A stretch of 64,000 nt of DNA, from assembly GCA_028554755.1 (NCBI GenBank), contig JAPTOF010000009.1:1034501-1098500 (forward strand), written 5' to 3'. This document shows, piece by piece, positions 12,329 to 23,603 of the stretch; the stretch's first letter is position 1, and every line of letters begins with the position of its first letter. The notes under the pieces are model-generated. The model had not been told where the DNA came from and ran no database searches. It saw only the letters and a program-made list of their open reading frames with translations. This DNA comes from Cordia subcordata (taxonomy: Eukaryota; Streptophyta; Magnoliopsida; Boraginales; Cordiaceae). Position numbers and translations under genes: made by a program.

Positions 12329-13982
12329 CTTCAAAGGCGAGACAAGTTGCCCCATGTAGTGTATTATGCTAGTAAGACTCTTGATAAAGCCCAAAAGAAC
12401 TATACCGTCGTAGAAAAAGAGCTTCTAGCAGTTGTCTTCTTACTCGACAAGTTTAGGTCATACATACTAGGGTCCAAAGTGATTGTCTACACCAATCATA
12501 TGGCATTGAGGTATTTGTTAGCTAGGAAAGAATCTAACCCCGACTTGATTAGGTGGATGCTTCTTCTTAAAGAATTTGATGTTGAAATCCGAGATAAAAG
12601 GGATAGTGAGAATTTAGTAGCGAATCACCTTTGCCGTCTTGTTAGTGAGTCCTCTAGTGATCCATCTCCTTTTCGTGATTCATTTCCTAACAAGCAATTG
12701 TTTGCCGTCTCTCATCATACACCATGGTTAGCTCGCATTGTAAATTATCTTGCCACATGGTGTTTTCCCATCCATTAGGAAAAGAGAGAGAGAGAGAGAT
12801 AGGTTCCTAGCACAAGTGAGACATTTCTTTAGGGAGGATCCCTATATTTTCAATGTGTGTGCAAATTAAGTAATTCACCGGTGTGTGCTTGAGGATGAGT
12901 TTTCAAGAGCATGTTGAGTATGTGTCACGATGATGGGTATGGATGTCATTTTAGCCAAAAGAAGACCACTACAAAAGTCTTGCAATGTGGATTCTTTTGA
13001 CCCACTCTCTTTAGGGATGCTGAAGAGTATTGTAAAAAGTGTCTTAGATGTCAAAATTCTGGGTCCATGTCTAGGAGAAACATGATGCATTTATCCCCTA
13101 TTCTTCTTTGTGAGTTATTTGATGTTTGGGGTGTAGATTTCATGGGTCTATTCCCATCTTCTTTTGGGTACCAATACATTTTAATAATCATAGACTACGT
13201 GTGCAAATAGGTAGAGGCAATTCCTACACGTTCTAATGACCATAGATAGTGGTGAAATTCATTAAGGAAAACATTTTCTCTAGATTTTAGAGAAGATGGT
13301 TAGACATAAGGTTGAATTATGAATTCGGTTACCCATAAGGTTGCTACTCCTTACCATCAGCAAACTAGTGGATAAGTAGATGTGTTTAATAGGGAGATCA
13401 AGTACATTTTAGAGAAGATGGTTAGACTTGATAGGAGATATTGGTCTATTTGGTTGAATTATGCTTTGTGGGCCTATCATACCGCTTTTAAGACTTCAAA
13501 TAGTATGTCTCCATATAGATTGGTTTATGAAAAAGCTTGTAAATTGTCGGTAGAACTCGAGCATAGGGCTTATTGGGCTATCAAGGCCTTAAATTTTGAT
13601 TTGGCAAGAACGGGTAAGCAAAGGAAGCTAGATATAGCGGAGTTAAAGGAGCTTAGATTTGAGACGTATGAGAATGCCAAGCTTTATAAGGATAGGATGA
13701 ACAGACTGCATGATAAACACAGTTCTTAAGAAATCAGTCTCTACCTCCGATAAAGTTTGGTTGTTTAACTCATATTTGAAGCTCTTCCTAGGTAAGCTCA
13801 AGTCAAGATGGGATGGTCTGTATGAAGTTTTGGTTGCCTACCCTTCAGGAGCGGTCAAGATCAAGGATTTGAAGGATGACCGAGAGATGAAAATAAATGG
13901 GCAACGCCTGAAGCATGCATATGATCTGAGCATGGCTTGTGTAGAGGTTTTAATGCTTCAGGACCCCATTTATAGAGGTTGA
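12329..13982 (+). pseudogene. Gypsy pol remnant: RNase H and integrase
   Basis: Forward-strand remains of an Athila-like polyprotein. RNase H covers 12335-12650 (HVVYYASKTLDKAQKNYTVV, then EKELLAVVFLLDKFRSYILG and the FDVEIRDKRDSENLVANHL end). Integrase begins near 12800 with a degenerate zinc-binding region, then FDVWGVDFMG..SFGYQYILI at about 13120-13190 (first catalytic Asp retained). It resumes at 13330-13720 with [40 protein letters not shown] and [17 protein letters not shown]. The C-terminal LFLGKLKSRWDG block follows in another frame (13710-13982). Much of the catalytic core around 13270-13330 is missing and a local repeat stands in its place. Gag, protease and RT are absent. Stops are common and it is inactive. 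Confidence 0.88.
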
Positions 13983-14840
13983 AGAAGAGAAGATGATCGC
14001 CTAGCTGACGGTGTGATGGTTAATGCCGCTAAGAGGCAACCCAGGTCAAATTTTGCAATTTTGCACTTGTTTCATTTTCCTTTCTTTTTGTTTTCTTTCC
14101 TTTTATTTCACCCACACCAAAGTGTTAAATCCTGATCCTTTGTCCCATAAGATAAACCGTTCTTTAATATTTCACATGCCAATGCAAGCTTGCATAGGCA
14201 ATACAATTAACCTTGTTTTCTTTGTGAGTGTTGATGGTTTATGAGTCATAAGGTTAGTAATATGGAGATGTATCATTGGCCTGGAGAGCTTTGAAGAAAA
14301 TGCAAGGTTGTACCTATCCTTTCTCCATTTGTTCCCTATGTTTCTACCCCATCCCCATCACCCTTTTTTGCTCCATCACCCTTTTTTGCTTTGTGATGGA
14401 ATTTGCTTTTTTATTTGCTTTACTCTATTTTCTTCAACACAAGCAAACTTTAGGTTTGGGATGTGGGGGTTTGCTCTTATTGTTTTACATTTTCTTAGGG
14501 TAGATTGCATTATTTGGTTAAAAATGGTGAAAAGTTTTCAAATTTTAATGCATGTAGAGTTGTTTATTTCTTGGTTGATCATTGTGTTGGCTATTATTAT
14601 TGACTCCATTGATTGGTGAATATTAGTAGCATTGTGTGAAAGTGAATGGAGTGGATTGTAAACTGAGTCTTGAAGAGGCTGCCTTTGGAAGTTGTAGGAA
14701 GTGAGGACCTTCAAGAATGACTAGCTTGGTAGTAAAAAGTGTTGAAAAACAATTGTTGATGTGAGTACCCCTTTGTTGATTGGTTCTTTTTTATATGCCT
14801 TAGCCTTTCTTTTTCTTTTCTTCTTGTAATGCAATGCAAA
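13983..14840 (+). mobile_element. Gypsy 3' non-coding region, copy 2
   Basis: It begins with the family's 'GCCGCTAAGAGGCAACCCAG' phrase just after pol and continues through 'ATGCCAATGCAAGCTTGCAT' and 'TTTAGGTTTGGGATGTGGG'. It ends in 'CCTTAGCCTTTCTTTTTC'. The same order recurs at 45700-46370 (forward) and in reverse at 27350-28310. Small frames here are not conserved and are taken as non-coding. The block is cut at about 14840, where a reverse-strand copia fragment begins, so the element's 3' LTR is missing. Confidence 0.6.
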
Positions 14841-15600
14841 GTATGAAAAATTCATGCAGTGGTTTGGTAAAAATATCAGCAAGTTGATGTAGAGAATCAA
14901 AAAAATTAAGTACAACATCTCTTCTTTGCACGTGATCACGAATGAAATGATGCCTTATTTCTATGTGCTTAGTCCTAGAATGTTGAATTGGATTTTTGGT
15001 GAGATTAATTGCACTTGTGTTGTCACACATAAACTGAAACATGGTCAAATATAACACCAAAGTCAAGTAAAGATTGTTTCATCCAAAGAACTTGTGCAAC
15101 ACAATTTCCGACTGCAATATATTTTGCTTCAGCTGTTGAAAGTGCTACACTATTTTGCTTTCTACTTGACCATGAAAATAAGAAATTACCACGAAAATGA
15201 CAAGTTCTACTAATGCTTTTCTTATCGGTTTTACAACCAGCAAAATCAGCGTCAGAGTAACCTAATAGTTCAAAATTTGTTCCCTTAGGATACCAAAGCC
15301 CTAGTTCTTGTGTTCCTTTAAGATATCTAAAAATTCTTTTAACAGCAAGTAAATGAGACTCTTTAGGACAAGATTGAAAATGAGCACACAAGTATACAGC
15401 AAACATAATATCAGGTCTAGAGGCAGTTAAGTAAAGTAGGCTTCTGATCATACCTCTATACCTCTTTTCGTCCACCGACTTACCATTTTCATCTTTATCA
15501 AGCTTGGTGGAGGTGCTCATTGGAGTTCCAATCTCTTTTGCTCCATCAAATCCAAACTTTTTGAGTAGTTGCTCCATTTTCATCATGACATTGCTCTTAA
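14841..15600 (-). pseudogene. Sirevirus-like copia RT end and RNase H fragment
   Basis: On the reverse strand this encodes the end of RT and RNase H of a Ty1/copia element. The wording is that of Sirevirus-lineage elements: GTPMSTSTKLDKDENGKSVD, then RGMIRSLLYLTASRPDIMFA, LGYSDADFAGCKTDKKSIS, VALSTAEAKYIAVGNC and, after a frameshift at about 15045, [20 protein letters not shown] and [12 protein letters not shown]. The RNase H acidic residues in YSDADF and STAEA are still visible. It lacks gag, integrase and LTRs. At its upstream end it is fused in frame with MULE transposase sequence. Left boundary is approximate. Confidence 0.85.
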
Positions 15601-17500
15601 GGTGCCTCAAGCATATTTGATGCTTCACCCGTAATTGCCCATCAGATGAGATACGATCCACTATAGCAAAAATTCCTGCATGTCTATCAGATACTATACA
15701 AATCTCCTTCATATCTTGGAGAAAATGTATCTGTACCTATTGAAGGAACCATGGCCAACTATTGGTTGTCTCTGCATCGACAACTGCAAACGCCAATGGT
15801 AAGATATACCTATTTGCATCAGCTGTCAATGCTATTAGAAGATGCCCTTTATATTGACTTCGTAGGTGGGTATCGTCATAAGAGAACAGTGGACGACAAT
15901 GCTTCCACATTGTAATCCATGGTGCAAATGCCCAAAACACATAATCAAAAATTTTGTTTCCTTGCGTCGACCTTTAGAAAAACTTGTATGCATAATCGTA
16001 GATCTAACCAGCGCAATGATAACATTTTTATGGTCGGACCTTCTTTTATCACCAAAGCAATTATGCATGCCCCAATACTTTGTTATTTCAGACTAGTGGT
16101 ACATGGATTTTTGAATTGCTCACAATTCCTACCTACATGGATTTCTAGGGTTGAAAGCATTTATATAGCAAACAAGCCATAAATCTGGTTCAGATTTCCT
16201 GATTTTGTATTCACGTTGTCCCTTTATCGAGTACATTTGAACTGCCCAAATTACATCCTTCTTGGATGACGAGACCGTTCCTTTGGCCAATTCCTTCTTA
16301 TTTTCATCCCAAAATAAGTGCATTTTGTGCTTCTCTATATTATATGGAACTCTGCAATTTCAAATACCCTGAACATCGGTATCGTACAGCCACTGGATTC
16401 CACACCACCAAATGGCCCCTCACTTTCAACATTTATGTTCCCAGGGTTTGAATTACCATCCAAGACATCATCATCATCGTTCCAGGCATCATTCTTGTTC
16501 AAGGCCATATCCTCATCTTCTTCGTCGAGTTTAGACTAAAATGTGTCCATATTTAAGTTTGCTTTCGCACCATGAGATGGTCCTGCTCTGTTGAACCCAG
16601 CATCATTATAATGTGATAGTTTGGCATTCAAGTTGGTAACAATGCCATTATGCTGGAAATCACTGCTTTGTTACGGGATGTATATAGGTCTGCATTTACT
16701 TCAATAATAACATGGGAATTATTCATGTTATTATGATCACAAGCCATTCGAAACACGTCTCTCAAATCTTTATCGTTGATGATTGCCACCTCACTAAAAT
16801 ATGGATACTATGACTGTAGCATTCTCGATTGGAAATAAGGAGATAACTCAACCTTGTCGATGCCATAATGTAGATTAAGCTTCTCATAGACTCTATAAAC
16901 GAATTCATTGTATGGTGTTTCATGTGTTATTGTGACTTTACGAACATGCTTCATAGTTTTATAATCGATACTGTAAGGGCCATTAATTTTTCGCCCGCTG
17001 TAATATAAAAGAACAGTGACTGTATTCATATTTTTTGACTGATTAAAAATATTAGAGAATAGTATAGAAGTATGTATGTGTAGAAGAGAATTGAAGAGAT
17101 TTTAGGCGTTTCGAGAATGAAGGAGAGTCGGCATATTATATATGGGTTATTACAATTTTGGATCGAAGATGTTGGGCCTTTTGAGAATGAAGGAGTGGGG
17201 ATTATATAAGGGGTTAAGCCATTTTGGGTCAGTAGGCCCTCTACCGAAACAGTAGGTGACTTACTGTTCAATGATACAGTGACCGGTGGGTCACTTACCG
17301 TTCTTTGAGATTCCTGCTGACAACGTGTCAGACGGTAAATGACTTACCATTATTTAAGATTCCTGCCGACAACGTGTCATAGGGTGAGTCACCTACTGAA
17401 ACGATAGGTGACCGACAAAGGCATTTTTTAAATGATTTTAAAAAGTAGGGTAATTTTGCCATAAAATTTCAAAATTAGAGTAAAAACAAATTTCGCTTTC
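15601..17500 (-). pseudogene. Mutator-like (MULE/MuDR) transposase remnant
   Basis: Reverse strand, reading from 17029 down. It starts with an N-terminal domain (YYSGRKINGPYSIDYKTMKH...YNEFVYRVYEKLNLHYG). An acidic linker with a run of Asp (about 16440-16530) follows. Next is the DNA-binding domain (VIWAVQMYSIKGQREYKIRK, about 16230). The MULE catalytic region follows (WAFAPWITMWKHCRPLFS..DTHLRSQYKGHLLIA and LPLAFAVVDAETTNSWPWFL at 15740-15930; ICIVSDRHAGI near 15690). The order is that of plant MuDR-type transposases. The C-terminal half, including the zinc finger, is missing because the sequence switches to copia at about 15600. 17030-17500 is the presumed 5' flank. Terminal inverted repeats were not identified. 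Confidence 0.82.
17250..17398. repeat. Two 49-bp direct repeats within a 12-bp inverted repeat
   Basis: ACTTACC(G/A)TT...GATTCCTGC(T/C)GACAACGTGTCA occurs at 17293-17330 and 17342-17379 (period 49). The pair is enclosed by CAGTAGGTGACT at 17250-17261 and its exact reverse complement AGTCACCTACTG at 17387-17398. It lies upstream of the MULE transposase start. Confidence 0.75.
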
Positions 17501-17808
17501 ATACTCTGTGCTTTGCGCGGGCTTATTTAGGTTTTATGTATTTTTTAAGTTTTTAAATATTTATAGATGTTTGTTGTTTTTAGGTTTTTGTGCGTTTTTT
17601 TTATCATTTCTAAATATCTATAATAATTAATTCTAGTGCTTTTTTATTCTTATTTTTATTTTTTTAATTAAGATATGATGCATAAATTAATTAAATTAAT
17701 GAGTTTTTTTGGACTTTATAACTTTAATCTCATTAAAAAGAAATATATAGGTGGTGCATAAATATAATTAAATATCTTGTAACTCTATTGCAATGATGAG
17801 GTTAAGAA
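17501..17808. other. AT-rich stretch between MULE and copia element
   Basis: About 300 bases of AT-rich DNA without coding signal. It directly precedes the copia LTR and could be MULE terminal sequence or older flank. No inverted terminal repeat was confirmed. Confidence 0.3.
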
Positions 17809-19677
17809 TGTAGGATCGATAATATTACATGTGGTCTATCCTAGTCCATATCTTCAAAAATTCTACCAAGAGAACATGCTAGAAAAATAAAATAACCACA
17901 TAACACATATAAGAACATGCTTAAGAACATATAGAACATAACTAGTATTTGTAAAAATATGTAAAGCTAACCTCTTAAAGTGTGGGGCCTTTGATGAAGC
18001 TATAATTGTCACGAGCTTTGTTCCCGCTCAGAAACAAGGCCACCAAAACTTTACTATAAGGGTGTCGCAATAGCAACTCCCTAGTCTTCTTTCCTATAAT
18101 TAAAGAGACTTATCTTGAGAGAATAGCCTCTTGTGTGGAAAGAAGCAAAGTAATGTGCTCTTTAAAATCTAGAACACAATAAGTGTGTACTATGTGTTGT
18201 AGTATTCTCTTGCCAAAATGGAAGAGATCAACTACAAAATTTTTTGGATGCTAGAAATGGTTTAACGTCTTGCCTATTTATAGGAAAAGTTTGGCACCTA
18301 AACCTTGTGAACTTTCCATGTGAGAAACTTTTTCCTAGTAGTAAATGTTTGCCACATGCCATGGCAGTTACTTGTATAATTTGAATTCTTGTTGTAGCAA
18401 CTTTCTAGCACACGTCTTGGAAGATTGGGCCAAGCCCACAATCCAAGCCCAACACATAGTCCATAATCCATGTGAAGGCCCAAGCCCAATAAGAAATCAT
18501 TCAAGCCTAATTAGGTTATCTTGGACTTTAAAGAAAGCTCAAACCCAATTCCAAACTTTGGACCAATAAGATTACTACCACAATATGGAATTTGCTCTTT
18601 CAAGATTACTCTCTCAAAGTTATTTCAACTAGGGAAGAGACCAAGAAGACACAATTAACCTTGGCTTCCAAAAATAATAAAAAATGTCCTTGCCCGATCT
18701 AGGCGACATAATAATTATTTTTAACTCCGATTTATTCCACCATAAGATCAAAGTTGCACTCCAAGAATAATTGCTATTACCCAAAAACTTGTCACAAAAG
18801 AATGTGAACTTTGTCTTTGACCTACTAAATAACCAATCATAATGCCCCTCTATGTATACCTACAACTAAGGCCGGTCCTTTGGCCTGTGTACTATCACCT
18901 CCTTCGTTGCATCTTTTCTTTTGGGTCTCTTGTCCTATTACCAACCATCCTTGGTCATGGAATCTCATAATCTTGGGAGCGACCCTGAAGCCATATGACC
19001 GATACACCCATAAAGGTAGTATCACTAATTCTAGATTCGAATGATAAATATGGACAATCCCAAAAGAGGGCACATAGATTCCATGTTGCATATGCATGCT
19101 CCAATTAAATAGAACTAAGCACTCAATGCACAAGGCTGTCGATCCTAATAAAGTAAGATCTCACCTATAGTGAATCAAAGTACCAAACCCTAACTTCATT
19201 AGTTCATCGACATATGCTCAAAATTAAGAGTAATGATTATTTAGTAGCAGTGAGTATCTTGTTTTCTTTCTTTGATAGTACATCTCTAGAAAACATACTC
19301 ACAATGGTCTTGTCCAATACGTGACACACGTATTATCGAGACAAATCCGAAAAGTCTTCTAATGACCTAGGTAGATAACCCTCAGCGAGAAGACTTACTC
19401 AATATAAACCTTATCCCGGTAGAGTGCCCAACACTACCATTCGGTTATGGACTCAATTTATGACATGACTAAATCTAGACTTGGACTTATTGTGTGTCTA
19501 GCCTCACTATGCACCCAAGTCATTAGTTCAAGTTAAGGAACCTTTATACAAACATCAATAAAACATACCAGAGATAATACGTAAGAAACTCAAATGCCAT
19601 TTAAAAAAATGATTATACATTATTTAACATCCAAAATGTCATATACAAGTGAGCTTTTGGGCATACTAATCCTAACA
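17809..19677 (-). repeat. 3' LTR of the copia element
   Basis: 1869 bp. On the given strand it starts TGTAGGATCG and ends CCTAACA, so in element orientation it runs TGTTAGG...CCTACA. It aligns over its length with 25206-27063 and, in reverse, with the solo LTR 932-2826. Short frames within are not genes. Confidence 0.9.
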
Positions 19678-19692
19678 ATCTCTCACTTGCAC
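19678..19692 (-). other. Copia polypurine tract
   Basis: In element orientation AGTGCAAGTGAGAGA directly precedes the 3' LTR (TGTTAGG). This is very close to the common copia PPT context and fixes the inner edge of the 3' LTR. Confidence 0.8.
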
Positions 19693-19929
19693 TAAATATC
19701 ACTTGTACACAACCTAATACCCATAGACTTTAAATGTGTTGTAAGCATTTTCTCTAGAAGTATCTTTGTAAATGGATCCGTTGGGTTTTTTGTTGAAGCT
19801 ATCTTTTCAATTACTACATCTCCTCTCCGGATAAGCTCACGGATCAAATGATATTTCCGTTCAATGTGTTTACCCTTTTTGCGATTCTTAGGCTCTTTGC
19901 ACTATGAAACAACATCATTATTGTCGTAA

Positions 19930-22610
19930 TACAATGTTATTGGTCTGTGAACTATTGTACATCCTCTAGGTTTAAAAGGAACTTCTTAGCCATACTGCCT
20001 TTTTCATAGCCTCAGATGATTCGACATGCTTGGCCTCCATGGTAAGGTTAGCAATATAATTTTGCTTCACACTTCTCCATAAAATAGCTCCTGCTAACAG
20101 AGTGAAAACATATCCAAAAGTAGACTTCCTAGAATCTCTGCTGGACTCGAAATCTGAGTCTGTATAGGCTAATGACATTAGATCATCCGTTCCAGCACAT
20201 AATCCTTAGTCTTTTGCATAGACTTGAATATATGCTTAACCGCGACCCAATGTGTCGGTCCAAGGTTTGACTAATGTATACTAACCATGCTAACAACAAA
20301 GTAGATATCTGGTCTAGTACATAACATGATATACATAAGGCTTCCAACTGCCAAAGCATAAGGAACTTGCTTCATGCTCTCTATCTGTTTAAGTGTTTTA
20401 GGATAATGATCTCGAGATAGATAAACTCCATGTGAAGAAGGTAGTGAGGCCTTCTTAGAGTTTTGCATGTTAAACCTGGCCATTATCGTCTCAATAAATG
20501 AAGCTTGAGATAGGGCCAGATTTCTGTTATAACGATCTCACATAAGTTTGATCCCTAGAACATAACTAGCTTCTTCTAAATCCTCATTTGAAATTGAGTA
20601 GAAAGCCAAACCTTGATGGATGATAACATCCCCACATCATTTCCAATTAGCAGGATATCATCCACATACATAACCAAAAAAGCTACAGCATTTCTATTAC
20701 ACCTCTTATACATGCAAGTTTCATTAATATTTTGATCAAAACCATAAGATTTAATTGCTTGATCAAATTTGATATTCTATGCTCTAGATGTTTGCTTTAA
20801 ACCATAAATGGACTTCTTTAGCTTACAAACCATATGCTCCTGGCCTTTAGCAACATATCTATCTGGTTGTGTCATGTAATGGTCTCGTCAAGCTCTCCAT
20901 TAAGAAAAACTGTCTTGACGTCCATTTGCCATATCTCCTACTCATAATGACATGTGATGGCAAGAAGTATCGTGATGGATTTAAGAATGGCTACTGGTGA
21001 GAAAGTTTCCTCATAATTGATCCCTTCTTTCTGAGTATAACCTTTCGCCACCAACCTTGCTTTAAAGGTTTCAACTTTTCCATCAACTCCTTTTTTATTC
21101 TTGTAGACCCATGTGCACCTTATAGGTTTTACCTCTTCAGCTGCAACTACAAAATCCTAGACTTTGTTAGAACACATAGATTCTAACTCTGAATCTATTG
21201 CCTTATGCCATTGGTCAACATCTATGTTGGAAACTACTTCATCATAACTTGTGGGATCCACTACCTGATCCTCTGAAGAAGTCTGAAAGAACTCTCCATA
21301 GTATCTATTAAGAGGCTTGGATATCCTCCCACTATGATGATGCTCTGAGATATTAGGTGTAATACGATGTTCTTTTTCATTCCCAGTTACTACAGGTGTT
21401 ACTTGAGATTCTTATGTAATCTCTTCTAGAACAACTACAGAATATGGTATTTTTTCTAGATCATTTCATCATTCTCTAAGTATCTAGCTTAGGTGCTTAT
21501 AAACACCTTTTGCTCCTTAGGATTATAAAAGATCCTACCTCTGGTTCCCTTTGGATACCCAATAAAATAGCACAACTCAGAACTTGGTTCCAACTTTGAA
21601 GCATTACTATTAAGTACATAAGCTGGACAACCCTTAATGTGGAGATGATTTAAACTAGGCTTACACTCGGTCCACATTTCTTGTGGCGTCTTAGGTACTT
21701 ATTTGGATGGTACCAAGTTCAAGATGTATGTTGCTATCTCAAGGGCATACCCCTAAAAGGATAAAGGTAATAATGCATGACACATCATTGACACCATATC
21801 TAATAGGGTACGATTTTTCTCTCTGCTACACCATTTTGCTGGAGAGACCCTGGTGCAGTTAGCTGAGACACAATCCCTTCCTATGTAAGATAATCTTTAA
21901 ACTCACCTGAGAGGTATTCGCCATCTCAAACAGACTGAAGAGCTTTGATACATTTATCTAATTTTTGCTCCGCCTCAGCCTTGAACTTCTTAAATTTCTC
22001 AAAGGATTCAAACTTGCGTCGCATTAGATATACATATCCATATCTAGAGTAATCATCAGTGAAAGTAATGAAATACTCATAACCTCCTCGTGCTGGTTTG
22101 CTCATAGGACCACACACATCGGTATGAACCAATTCCAATACTTCCTTGGCCCTTTCTCCTTGAGAAGAAAATGACCGTTTAGTCATCTTGCCTTTGAGGC
22201 AAGATTCACATGGAGGTAAATTTTTGAGATCTAATGAGCTAACATGCCCATCCTCGACTAATCTCCAAATTCGCTTTAAACTCATATGTCCTAATCGTAG
22301 GTGCCAAATATAAGTATCATTGGTCAAAGAAACCTTTCTTTTTTGGGATTTAGTTTGTTCTATATTATGTAGTGAATTTGTAATAGGTTTCATATAGAAC
22401 AAGTTACTATGCATGCTACCGGAACAGATAATATTTTCATCTCTACTGATATCAACACCAGAATGGAAATTAATGCAAAAACCATCTAATATTAATTGAA
22501 AAATAGAAATAAGGTCTTTACATACATCTAGAACATAATAAACATTGTTCAAAAATAACTTCCTATTACATGAAAAATTTAAGCACATTTCTCCTGCTAT
22601 AGTAGACTAT
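19930..22610 (-). pseudogene. Copia pol: integrase, reverse transcriptase, RNase H
   Basis: Reverse strand, in order: pre-integrase and integrase (TYIWHLRLGHMSLKRIW with CESC, the HHCC zinc region; ELVHTDVCGPM and FTDDYSRYGYVYLM with two catalytic Asp) at 22588-21926. Then come the post-integrase IKGCPAYVLN..FIGYPKGTRG segment (21677-21489) and RT, with GLKQTSRA and the intact VMYVDDILLIG active site (YVDD at 20657-20668). MARFNMQNSKKASLP and GSLMYIMLCTRPDIYF follow (20483-20271), then RNase H SLAYTDSDF..RDSRKSTFGYVF (20178-19972). Several frameshifts and stops separate these blocks, so no full polyprotein can be made. The family's integrase third catalytic Glu was not located. Confidence 0.88.
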
Positions 22611-22877
22611 ACTTTGTTCTGTTAGCCATTCTCAGAGCAAATTCCCTTTAGATATTTCCTTCATTTCCTAAAACCAATGCAAAGACTGACAAATATGACT
22701 AGTGGCTCTAGAGTCTACAATCCAAGAATCAGCAAAATTAACCACTAAACAGGTTTCAACATAGAACAAAAGAGGTGTACCTGTCTGGCCTCGTGCTAAG
22801 TACTTCGGGCAATCCTTTTTCTAGTGCCCTTTTTGGCCACATTTAAAGCATTTGCCTTTGGGCTTTTCACCTGTTAA
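22611..22877 (-). pseudogene. Copia zinc knuckle and protease
   Basis: Reverse strand. The nucleocapsid knuckle CFKCGQKGH.KKDC (22800-22860; the residue after His is a stop) is followed by the protease N-terminus FADSWIVDSRATSHIC (22690-22740). The catalytic triplet reads DSR where aspartic proteases have DSG or DTG. This bridges gag and integrase of the same element. Confidence 0.75.
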
Positions 22878-23603
22878 CTATTTGGGTTGTTCATTATTTC
22901 TCTTTTTTTTCCCTCGACCCCATTTTTGCTTCCCTTTTCCTTTGAACTTTCCCTCTTTCGGGTTAAGTCCAAAAATGGATGCTTGAACTATGTTTACGTG
23001 ACCCTTATTTTTCATTATGGCTTCTGCAGCTAAGAGCTCTTTCATTAATTTCGTCATATCCATGTTCATCTTGCCTATATTATAATTAAGCTTGAGCTGG
23101 GTGTAAGACGGGGGTAGAGTCTCCAAAATAATGTTTACCTTTGACTGGTCATCTAAGTTTGCTCCGAGGATCTTGGCAATATTGAAGTAATCCATCATTT
23201 TGAGCATATGCTCCCTGACAGATGCTCCTTCTGCGATCCTTTGATTCATAATTTCTCTAAGAGCACCTTGCCTTGCGGGCATGCTCTTATTGACAAACAT
23301 ACGAGACAGTGAGGTTATGATTTCTTTTGCAATTTCCATACAATGATGCTTGCTCCATAAAATATCTGACATAGAAGCCATCATATAGCATTTGGCCATA
23401 CTATTGACCTTCTGCCATTTTGCCTCGGTATTTTTTTGGGCTTTAGAAGAGTTTGTCCTCACAATAGGACAAGGAGTTGTTAGGACATACTTGTATTCTT
23501 TTGTGGTGAGTACTATGTCCAAGTTTTGTTCCCATTCCATAAAATTCAGTCTAGTGAGCTTATGCTCTTTGAGAATTGTAGCTAGTGGACTAAACAAAGA
23601 CAT
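22878..23603 (-). CDS. gag: Copia gag (capsid), 241 codons
   Basis: This is the longest uninterrupted frame of the window: 241 codons starting MSLFSPLATILKEHKLTRLN. The start and the FMEWEQNLDIVLTTKEYKYV context are typical of plant copia gag (UBN2-type). It continues through LREIMNQRIAEGASVREHM, LETLPPSYTQLKLNYN and a basic Lys/Gly-rich tail (GKFKGKGKQKWGRGKKKRNN) leading into the zinc knuckle, which lies past a stop. In a working element gag forms the cytoplasmic particle. Here pol is broken, so this is a surviving open frame in a dead element, and expression is unknown. Confidence 0.85.
   Translation of the reverse strand: MSLFSPLATILKEHKLTRLNFMEWEQNLDIVLTTKEYKYVLTTPCPIVRTNSSKAQKNTEAKWQKVNSMAKCYMMASMSDILWSKHHCMEIAKEIITSLSRMFVNKSMPARQGALREIMNQRIAEGASVREHMLKMMDYFNIAKILGANLDDQSKVNIILETLPPSYTQLKLNYNIGKMNMDMTKLMKELLAAEAIMKNKGHVNIVQASIFGLNPKEGKFKGKGKQKWGRGKKKRNNEQPK

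Noticed and set aside
12783..12800. (GA)n run
   Set aside because: Short simple repeat within decayed integrase, no regulatory context.
14308..14619. 103-codon hydrophobic forward ORF
   Set aside because: Not preserved in the other copies of the same gypsy 3' region (27350-28310, 45700-46370).
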